From Sphingomonas sp. R647 (GTDB taxonomy: Bacteria; Pseudomonadota; Alphaproteobacteria; Sphingomonadales; Sphingomonadaceae), in the NCBI RefSeq assembly GCF_020177055.1, contig NZ_JAIQXT010000008.1:62001-126000 (forward strand): DNA of 64,000 nucleotides. The letters are read 5' to 3'. The translations under genes and the position numbers were made by a program. Under the pieces are notes generated by a model that was not told where the DNA came from, searched no databases, and saw only the letters and a list, made by a program, of their open reading frames with translations. The first letter of the stretch is position 1, and each line of letters begins with the position of its first letter. Below, in pieces: positions 46,926-52,861 of this stretch.

Positions 46926-47165
46926 ATGGGTAGCATGAGTCTGGTGCACTGGCTGATCGTCGGTGTCCTCGTAATACTTCTGTTCGGAGGCAGCCGCTTC
47001 TCGAACATGATGGGTGACGTCGCCAAGGGCATCAAGCAGTTCAAGAAGGGCATGGCCGAGGACGACGAAACGGCCGCCAAGCCCGCTGAGATCGAGGCGA
47101 AGCGCGTCGTCGATCCGCAGCCGCAGGCGCAGACCGAAGCGCGTCCGGCGCAGGAAGAGCGCTGA
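46926..47165 (+). CDS. tatA: Sec-independent translocase subunit TatA
   Basis: 79 residues. One N-terminal helix ([20 protein letters not shown]), an FS/FG-type hinge, an amphipathic helix with [16 protein letters not shown] and a charged tail. It forms the pore-like part of the Tat system. Possible cargo in this window includes the DUF1501 protein. Confidence 0.95.
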   Translation: MGSMSLVHWLIVGVLVILLFGGSRFSNMMGDVAKGIKQFKKGMAEDDETAAKPAEIEAKRVVDPQPQAQTEARPAQEER

Positions 47166-47212
47166 TATTTCCGCTGCGGCGCTTTGCCGCAGCCTTGCGG
47201 ACCGGCTGATCG

Positions 47213-47653
47213 ATGCTCGATTTCAACGCACCCGAATTTCTGGTGGTGGGCATCGTCGCCCTGCTGGTGATCGGGCCGAAGGACCTGCCAAAGGCGATGC
47301 GCTTTGTCGGCCACTGGGTCGGCAAGGCGCGCCGCGTTGCCAGCCAGTTCCGCAGCGGTCTGGACACGATGGTCCGCGAGTCCGAGCTCGCCGAGATGGA
47401 AAAGAAGTGGGCGGAGGAGAATGCGCGGATCATGCGCGAGCATCCGCCCGAAAAGATGCTGACCGGGCCGGTCTATGATCCCAATCCGCAAGGGGCGACC
47501 CCGGCGAACATGGCCGGGCCGGAAGACGACACTCCGCCGGTGATGGCCGAGCCCCCGGCGCTGAAGGCCGAGCCTGCCGACGCGGCGCTCGATACCCCCG
47601 TCGAACCGACGCGCAAGCCGCGCGCACCACGCAAGAAGAAGGCGGAGTCGTGA
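47213..47653 (+). CDS. tatB: Sec-independent translocase subunit TatB
   Basis: 146 residues. N-terminal APEFLVVGIVALLVIGPKDLPKAMR, with the Glu and Gly-Pro hinge of TatB, an amphipathic helix and a proline-rich tail ending KPRAPRKKKAES. It overlaps tatC by GTGA. Confidence 0.94.
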   Translation: MLDFNAPEFLVVGIVALLVIGPKDLPKAMRFVGHWVGKARRVASQFRSGLDTMVRESELAEMEKKWAEENARIMREHPPEKMLTGPVYDPNPQGATPANMAGPEDDTPPVMAEPPALKAEPADAALDTPVEPTRKPRAPRKKKAES

Positions 47654-48432
47654 GCGACACCGACGAACTCGCCAATAGCGAAGCCCCCCTGCTCGACCAC
47701 CTGATCGAGCTGCGTCGGCGGTTGCTCTACTGCGTCGTGGCGCTGGTGCTGACCTTTGGCATGTGTTTCTATTTCGCCAAGCCGATCTTTGGGTTTCTCG
47801 TCCATCCGCTGGCTGCGGCGGGGCAGGACAAGCTGATTTTCACCCAGATTTTCGAAGCCTTCATGGTGCAGATCAAGGTCGGGTTCTTCGGGGCGCTGAT
47901 GTTCTCCTTCCCGATCATCGCCAACCAGCTGTGGCAGTTTGTTGCACCCGGCCTGTATCGCAAGGAGAAGCGCGCACTGCTGCCCTTCCTGCTGGCGACG
48001 CCGGTGCTGTTCGTGTCGGGGGCGGCGCTGGCTTATTATTTCGCGATCCCCGTCGCGCTAAACTTCCTGCTCGGGCTCGAGGGAGATCTCGGCGGCGGGG
48101 TAACGCAGGAAGCGCTGCCGGCGGTCGGCAATTATCTCGACTTCGTGATGCAGTTCATCTTTGCGTTCGGCATCTCGTTCCTGCTGCCGGTGCTGCTGAT
48201 GCTACTCGAGCGCGCGGGGATCGTGACGTACGAGCAGCTGAAGAGCGCGTGGCGCTATGCGGTGGTTGCGGCGTTTGCGATTGCCGCGGTGCTGACGCCG
48301 CCCGATATCGGGTCGCAACTGTTGCTCGCCGGGCCGTTGTGCGCGCTGTATTTCCTGTCGCTGGTTGCGATCTGGTTCACGCGCAAGCGCCGTGAAAAAG
48401 AAACGGCGGCCGAAGCCGCCGCAGGGGAATAA
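47650..48432 (+). CDS. tatC: Sec-independent translocase subunit TatC
   Basis: 260 residues, six membrane helices. LLDHLIELRRRLLYC (the conserved signal-binding region), FMVQIKVGFFGALMFSFP, FVAPGLYRKEK and LTPPDIGSQLLLAGPLCALY. It recognises twin-arginine signals with TatB. The start is GTG 47650. Confidence 0.96.
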   Translation: MSDTDELANSEAPLLDHLIELRRRLLYCVVALVLTFGMCFYFAKPIFGFLVHPLAAAGQDKLIFTQIFEAFMVQIKVGFFGALMFSFPIIANQLWQFVAPGLYRKEKRALLPFLLATPVLFVSGAALAYYFAIPVALNFLLGLEGDLGGGVTQEALPAVGNYLDFVMQFIFAFGISFLLPVLLMLLERAGIVTYEQLKSAWRYAVVAAFAIAAVLTPPDIGSQLLLAGPLCALYFLSLVAIWFTRKRREKETAAEAAAGE

Positions 48433-48444
48433 CGCGAAGGGCGC

Positions 48445-48579
48445 TTACTTGGCGTCTTCGGCGGTCTTGGCGACCGTATCACCCGCCGAGGAAACATCGC
48501 GACCCAGCCCTTCGACGGTGTTGCAGGCCGAAAGGGCGAGGCCACCGGCGAGCATCGCCATCGTCAAAATCTTGCGCAT
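48445..48579 (-). CDS. Entericidin-like small lipoprotein (44 aa)
   Basis: ATG 48577-48579 with GGAGAA upstream. The peptide MRKILTMAMLAGGLALSACN is a lipoprotein signal with Cys19, followed by TVEGLGRDVSSAGDTVAKTA. The NTVxGxGxDvxxaGd pattern is that of the entericidin A/B family, small stress-induced envelope lipoproteins. It is convergent with tatC. An EcfG-type promoter lies about 205 bp upstream (48784-48808), consistent with stress control. Confidence 0.88.
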   Translation of the reverse strand: MRKILTMAMLAGGLALSACNTVEGLGRDVSSAGDTVAKTAEDAK

Positions 48580-48681
48580 GTAGTTCTCCGTTTCGAATTC
48601 GTGCGAGGGAGAAATGCCCGGCACGCGACTTCGTTCCGCGTGTGATCTGAATGAGATGGGAACCGCCGCTGGGACGAATAA

Positions 48682-48730
48682 GGCCCGAAAGCGTCACCGG
48701 GGGGGGGGGAGGGGTGGACGCTTCCGGGCC
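48682..48730 (-). other. Large hairpin with poly-G loop upstream of the entericidin gene
   Basis: GGCCCGAAAGCGTC (48682-48695) and GACGCTTCCGGGCC (48717-48730) form a 14-bp stem with one mismatch. The loop contains 11 G in a row and GGGG on the plus strand (C-rich on the minus strand). It sits between the EcfG-type promoter and the lipoprotein start, in a 291-bp gap without a convincing gene. It could shape a long 5' leader or belong to a small RNA. Confidence 0.6.
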
Positions 48731-48783
48731 TGTGTCGTGGATAGCGAGAGCGGGGGGGCAAAAGGTCACTATCCGAAGTAAAA

Positions 48784-48808
48784 AACGTCGAACCCGATCC
48801 GGGGTTCC
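48784..48808 (-). promoter_or_regulatory. EcfG-type promoter
   Basis: On the minus strand GGAAC (48804-48808), a 17-base spacer and GTT (48784-48786, context CGACGTTTT) match the GGAAC-N16/17-cGTT pattern of the general stress sigma factor EcfG. It points toward the entericidin-like gene and away from phyP. Confidence 0.65.
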
Positions 48809-48870
48809 AAAGCGCGTGAATTTTTTTCGCGTTTTTTTTTACGGGCCGTTCGGTGCTGCTGCAGGCGGGT

Positions 48871-50442
48871 TCAGGTACGGCCCGTGATCGCGATGGTGAG
48901 TTCGAACGCGCCGATCAGCGGATCGTGATGCAGTTGCGAGCGCAGCTGGCGCACCAGTCCGCCGATCACGCGTCCGTAGCGATGCTCATAGAGCGAGGCG
49001 AATTCGGGAGAATCGCCCAGCGCGGGGGAACTGATGCGCAGCGTGGCGCTGTCGGGCTTTGCAGCGTCGGTCTGGGTCGAGATATTGATCTGGGCACCCG
49101 GCGACGCCAGCATCGCCAGCTCGACGATTTCGGTGATCAGAAACGAGACCGCAACCGCCGCGTCCTGCGATACCAGCAGCGGCTCGATATTGAGCATGAT
49201 GCCGACCGCGTTGCCATCGGGCGCGGTCGCCCGGATATTCGAAGCGAGTTCCCCGATCACCGAGCGGATCTCGATCCCCCTTGTATCTTCGAACCCGGCA
49301 TAATGGTGCCGGTGGACGACGGCGAGTGCATCGACGCGGCGCTGGATCGAAGCATAGGCGTCGAGTGCGCCGGGCGCGACCGCGACGCGGGCGTGGAAGT
49401 TGATCAGGCTGGCGATGACCTGAAGGTTGTTTTTGACACGATGGTGCACTTCACGCGTCAGCTTGGTCTGGCGCGACAAGCCTTCCGCCAGATCGCGTTC
49501 GTGGAGCTGCACGGTCTGGCTCAATTCGCGGAAGGTGTCGCCGAGCGCGCGGATCTCCTGCGCCGGGATATCGCTGCCCGCGACCGGGTCGATCAGTTCA
49601 CCCGGCTGGTACGCGCCGACCGTCGTGCGCAGCTGACGCAGCGGCCGGATCAGTAATCGGTCGACGACAAACCAGGCGATCGTGGCGGCAAGGAACCACA
49701 TCAGGAAAGGCGAGAGGGCGGCAATAATCGCTGAGGATGTCACTGGCGCGCTCGGCACCGTCATTTGCAGCTGCAAATCTTCGATATTCAGATCGACGAT
49801 CTGGGTTTCGGTTCGTGTGAACAAACCCGACGCGGTGAGGTCGCGCAGGACGACCGAGCGGTCCGCAGCGATCAGCATTAATCCGAAATCACCCGCCATT
49901 CCGGTCGGCGAGGCCGACTCGACGAGGAATCGGGTAGGAAAAAAGGCACGGGCCGTGTGTCCGGTCGGCCCCGTTACCTCGAGCTGTGCGCCCGAGCCGG
50001 GGAGCAGGTGTATCGGCGAGGTTCTGACTGCCTCGCCAGTGGGGGCAACGGACGGGAGCGGCTGCCCGCAAACCAGGCGCTTGTTCGGATCCAGAACCGC
50101 ATAGCGGATTCCCTCAGCCGCCTGTGGTTCGAACAGGCCGGCGAGCCGGCCGCAATTCGGTGCCGCGCCGGGCGTTGTCGGGAGGGCGCTGCGCACCTCG
50201 CGCAACTCCCACGCCAATTCGCCGCGCAAGGAGCGGGCGGCTTCGCTGATTGCAATGCGAAGGCGGGCGCGAACCTCTTGATCCGCGATCCGGCTGGTCT
50301 GCAGCGAGGCTAGAAAAGCAATGAGTGCGAGCGGAAGAAGCGCGCCGCTCAGAATCAGGAATACCTTGGCCCCGGTCGGCATTCGCGCGATGGCGGCCAC
50401 GGGGCCGACGCCGTTTCGACGCCTCAGCTCATCCCCGTCCAT
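48871..50442 (-). CDS. phyP: PhyP-type HisKA_2 sensor protein, probable PhyR phosphatase
   Basis: 523 residues. Membrane helix at about 26-46, a periplasmic domain to about 235, a second helix at 237-262, then HAMP-like RPLRQLRTTVGAY, and a HisKA_2 dimerisation domain with EVHHRVKNNLQVIASLINFHAR (His334). The ATPase domain is degenerate: the N-box reads FLITEIVELAM and lacks the Asn residues that bind ATP-Mg. In Sphingomonas Fr1 the equivalent PhyP removes phosphate from PhyR and keeps the stress response off. Position right after nepR supports this. Confidence 0.85.
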   Translation of the reverse strand: MDGDELRRRNGVGPVAAIARMPTGAKVFLILSGALLPLALIAFLASLQTSRIADQEVRARLRIAISEAARSLRGELAWELREVRSALPTTPGAAPNCGRLAGLFEPQAAEGIRYAVLDPNKRLVCGQPLPSVAPTGEAVRTSPIHLLPGSGAQLEVTGPTGHTARAFFPTRFLVESASPTGMAGDFGLMLIAADRSVVLRDLTASGLFTRTETQIVDLNIEDLQLQMTVPSAPVTSSAIIAALSPFLMWFLAATIAWFVVDRLLIRPLRQLRTTVGAYQPGELIDPVAGSDIPAQEIRALGDTFRELSQTVQLHERDLAEGLSRQTKLTREVHHRVKNNLQVIASLINFHARVAVAPGALDAYASIQRRVDALAVVHRHHYAGFEDTRGIEIRSVIGELASNIRATAPDGNAVGIMLNIEPLLVSQDAAVAVSFLITEIVELAMLASPGAQINISTQTDAAKPDSATLRISSPALGDSPEFASLYEHRYGRVIGGLVRQLRSQLHHDPLIGAFELTIAITGRT

Positions 50443-50453
50443 CGGTGCGGAAA

Positions 50454-50639
50454 TCAGTCGAGCTTGCGAAGCAGGTCGAGCAGGTCGTCGGGAACGTCCT
50501 CACCAGCGGCATCCTGATACACGCGACGCAGCGCATCGCCGATATTGCGATCAGCCTGCGGCGCCGCCCCGCTTTTACGCGGCGGTTGATCACCGCTGAC
50601 TCGCGGTGGTGTTTTACTTTTATCGTCGGCCGAAAACAC
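50454..50639 (-). CDS. nepR: Anti-sigma factor NepR
   Basis: 61 residues from GTG 50637-50639, preceded by AGGGGGACGA. The frame is open further upstream, but NepR proteins are about 60 residues. The core NIGDALRRVYQDAAGEDVPD and DLLDLLRKLD is the two-helix NepR signature. NepR binds EcfG until phosphorylated PhyR displaces it. It precedes phyP by 11 bases and is divergent from phyR. Confidence 0.9.
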   Translation of the reverse strand: MFSADDKSKTPPRVSGDQPPRKSGAAPQADRNIGDALRRVYQDAAGEDVPDDLLDLLRKLD

Positions 50640-50738
50640 CTCGTCCCCCTGATTGCCCGGGAAATGGGCGGATGCACAAAAATATACGCGGCTGCAAGTC
50701 GCCAACCGCACGACGTTCCGATCGTACAGCGGGGATGA

Positions 50739-50763
50739 AACCAATCCCAAGCTCGTTTGTTCC
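50739..50763 (-). promoter_or_regulatory. EcfG-type promoter of nepR-phyP
   Basis: Minus-strand GGAAC (50759-50763), 17-base spacer and GTT (50739-50741, context TTGGTTTC). It is 100 bp upstream of the nepR start and has the same spacing as the site at 48784. It would make the negative regulators part of the EcfG regulon. Confidence 0.6.
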
Positions 50764-50872
50764 ACAGGCGATGCGAAATCCGGGGAGGGGCTTCCTTTGG
50801 ATCAGCATACGTCTTGTAATGCACCGATACCGTGGCCAAACAGCCGGTATCGCCGAAGGAGAATATGTTCCC

Positions 50873-51679
50873 ATGTCGCTTGGACAGCAGCTCGCGCCTC
50901 ACCTCCCGTTTCTACGTCGCTATGGTCGCGCGCTCACCGGAAGCCAGACCGAAGGCGATCGCTATGTGCGCGCCACGCTCGAGGCGATTGTCGCTGCGCC
51001 CGAAGAGTTCCCGCGCTCGGTCGATCCGCGACTGGGGCTTTATCGCACGTTCCAGGCGATCTGGGGCTCGACTCACCCCGATGCCGATCGCGATCCTGGT
51101 GATGTCGGGGTTCCGCATGAGAATGAGGCAATCGCTCGCGCGCGGCTCGCTCGCCTTGCGCCGCGCTCGCGCCAGGCACTGCTGCTGACCGCGATGGAAG
51201 GGTTCACCAGCGAAGACACCGCTTATCTGCTCGACGAATCTGCGGATTCGGTCGAGGATCTGGTGTCGCAGGCGCTGTCGGAGATTGAGCGTCAGACGCG
51301 TGCGCGCGTTCTGATTATCGAGGACGAGCCGCTGATCGCGATGGACCTGGAAACGATCGTCCGCGATCAGGGCCATGACGTGACCGGCGTGGCCGTGACC
51401 CGCGACGAGGCTGTGGCTCTCGCGATGGAGGATCGTCCGGGTCTGGTCCTGGCCGATATTCAGCTGGCCGACGACAGCTCGGGCATCGATGCGGTCAAGG
51501 ATATCCTGGCACAGTTCAACGTGCCGGTGATCTTTATCACCGCGTTCCCAGAGCGTTTGCTGACCGGCGAGCGGCCTGAGCCGACCTTCCTGATCACCAA
51601 GCCGTTCCAGCGTTCGACGGTGAAGGCAGCGATCAGCCAGGCGCTGTTTTTCGATCAGGCGACCGTGCCGGCAACCTGA
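50873..51679 (+). CDS. phyR: Stress response regulator PhyR
   Basis: 268 residues. The N-terminal ECF-sigma-like domain (to about 140: LPFLRRYGRALTGSQTEGDRYV, LAPRSRQALLLTAMEGF) lacks DNA-binding function in this family and mimics EcfG to capture NepR. The receiver domain has E150/D151, phospho-acceptor Asp195 (LADIQL), FITAFPERL and Lys243. ATG 50873 is preceded by AAGGAG with rather long spacing. Divergent from nepR-phyP. Confidence 0.95.
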   Translation: MSLGQQLAPHLPFLRRYGRALTGSQTEGDRYVRATLEAIVAAPEEFPRSVDPRLGLYRTFQAIWGSTHPDADRDPGDVGVPHENEAIARARLARLAPRSRQALLLTAMEGFTSEDTAYLLDESADSVEDLVSQALSEIERQTRARVLIIEDEPLIAMDLETIVRDQGHDVTGVAVTRDEAVALAMEDRPGLVLADIQLADDSSGIDAVKDILAQFNVPVIFITAFPERLLTGERPEPTFLITKPFQRSTVKAAISQALFFDQATVPAT

Positions 51680-51728
51680 AAGTTCCATTTCTTACGGACC
51701 TAAAACGGTTCTGGGGGGTTGTGGGGTC

Positions 51729-51866
51729 ATGGCTGACCCAAACGACCCCCTTCATATCGACACCGATAGCGTACGTGCCGGGGCGACCCCGCACATGACC
51801 CGCTACATCCTCGCCATCTCGCTGACGCTGATCGTGATTATCTTTGCGATCTTCCTGCTGATTTGA
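51729..51866 (+). CDS. 45-aa single-pass membrane peptide between phyR and ecfG
   Basis: ATG 51729 follows a GGGGGG stretch; stop TGA 51864-51866. An acidic N-terminus (MADPNDPLHIDTDSVRAG) is followed by a C-terminal helix YILAISLTLIVIIFAIFLLI that ends at the last residue. No cysteine and no family recognised. It lies 49 bases after phyR and 79 bases before ecfG, on the same strand, so it is likely co-expressed with the stress regulators. Confidence 0.75.
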   Translation: MADPNDPLHIDTDSVRAGATPHMTRYILAISLTLIVIIFAIFLLI

Positions 51867-51945
51867 TCGGCCGGGTTGGTAGATTCGGCCGACAGAGCTA
51901 TCTTTAGAGGTGCAGCAGAACGCCGCGCCAGACGAACGGATTCCA

Positions 51946-52560
51946 ATGAGCGACACCGACGATTACACGCAAGTGGAGCATGTTGCGCTCTCCGACCCTG
52001 AGTTCAAAAAGCAACTCGCGGTCGTGATTCCACATCTGCGCGCGTTTGGCCGCTCGCTGTCGGGCAGCCGCGATCTTGCGGACGATCTGGTTCAGGAAAC
52101 GCTGATGAAGGCATGGGCCGCGCGTCAGCGGTTTCAGGCCGGTACGAACATGCGCGCATGGACGTTTATCATCCTGCGCAACCTGTATCTCAGCCAGATG
52201 CGCCGTGCCCGCTTCAAGGGTGAGTGGGACGATCTGGTTGCCGATCGTATCCTCGCCGCGCCGGCGAGCCAGGACCGCCATGTCGAGCTGGCGGATATGC
52301 AGCGCGCCTTGCTGCATTTGCCGCAGCCGCAGCGCGAGGCACTGATTCTCGTCGGTGCGGGTGGCTTTGCCTATGAGGAAGCGGCTGAGATTTGCGGCGT
52401 TGCCGTCGGCACGATCAAGAGCCGCGTTGCGCGTGGTCGCGTCGCTCTCGAAGCCTTGATGAATGGCGGGACTCTGCCGTCGCGCGCGGACAGCGTGAGC
52501 GATGGGCGCAGCGCGCTCGACACGATCATGGATGAAGTGGACGAACTCAGCCGCGACTGA
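51946..52560 (+). CDS. ecfG: General stress response ECF sigma factor (EcfG)
   Basis: 204 residues. Sigma region 2 (LRAFGRSLSGSRDLADDLVQETLMKAW, then TNMRAWTFIILRNLYLSQMRR) and region 4 (ALLHLPQPQREALILVGAGGFAYEEAAEICGVAVGTIKSRVARGR). The EcfG group is released from NepR on stress. ATG 51946 is chosen; in-frame GTG 51910, with AGAGG close by, would add 12 residues. Confidence 0.93.
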   Translation: MSDTDDYTQVEHVALSDPEFKKQLAVVIPHLRAFGRSLSGSRDLADDLVQETLMKAWAARQRFQAGTNMRAWTFIILRNLYLSQMRRARFKGEWDDLVADRILAAPASQDRHVELADMQRALLHLPQPQREALILVGAGGFAYEEAAEICGVAVGTIKSRVARGRVALEALMNGGTLPSRADSVSDGRSALDTIMDEVDELSRD

Positions 52561-52580
52561 TGCGGCTGACCTGGCAACGG

Positions 52581-52781
52581 TCAGCTGTGGCTGTCGCGCG
52601 CCGACTGCACGTCAATTCTGCTCAACTGGCTAAGCAGATCGCGCATATCGTCGGGCAGGTCGCGGTCGTCGGCATAAGTGTCACGCAGCGCGAAACCGAT
52701 CGCGTCGGTCGTGCGTGGCGCTTCCACCCAATAGCCGCTATCGCGTTGCCCTGAGGGCGATCGAGGTGTTTTTGAACCCAT
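52581..52781 (-). CDS. Second NepR-like anti-sigma protein
   Basis: 66 residues, ATG 52779-52781. The core AIGFALRDTYADDRDLPDDMRDLLSQL aligns with NepR (IGDALRRVYQ...VPDDLLDLLRKLD) over both helices, while the N- and C-terminal arms differ. It ends 20 bases from the convergent ecfG stop and is divergent from glnE. No EcfG-type promoter is seen before it. It may be a second sigma-binding protein with different affinity. Confidence 0.85.
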   Translation of the reverse strand: MGSKTPRSPSGQRDSGYWVEAPRTTDAIGFALRDTYADDRDLPDDMRDLLSQLSRIDVQSARDSHS

Positions 52782-52861
52782 GCGATACAGAACGTCTCCT
52801 TTTGCAATTTGTTGCTTGACAGGTCAGAAACTGTCTGATCGCCAGCCGAAACGATAATCGC

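Noticed and set aside
48699-48715. The G11 tract as a possible sequencing artefact or G-quadruplex
   Set aside because: It lies exactly in the loop of a near-perfect hairpin, so it is kept as part of that structure. A G-quadruplex cannot be supported from one interrupted G run.
48479-48769. Minus-strand 96-codon frame upstream of and overlapping the entericidin-like gene
   Set aside because: Pro-rich start followed by frame-shifted lipoprotein sequence; the shorter lipoprotein frame has a clear signal peptide and ribosome site.
50701-50730. Another GGAAC (minus strand) in the nepR-phyR gap as an EcfG promoter
   Set aside because: No GTT at 16-18 bases spacing; the site at 50739-50763 fits instead.
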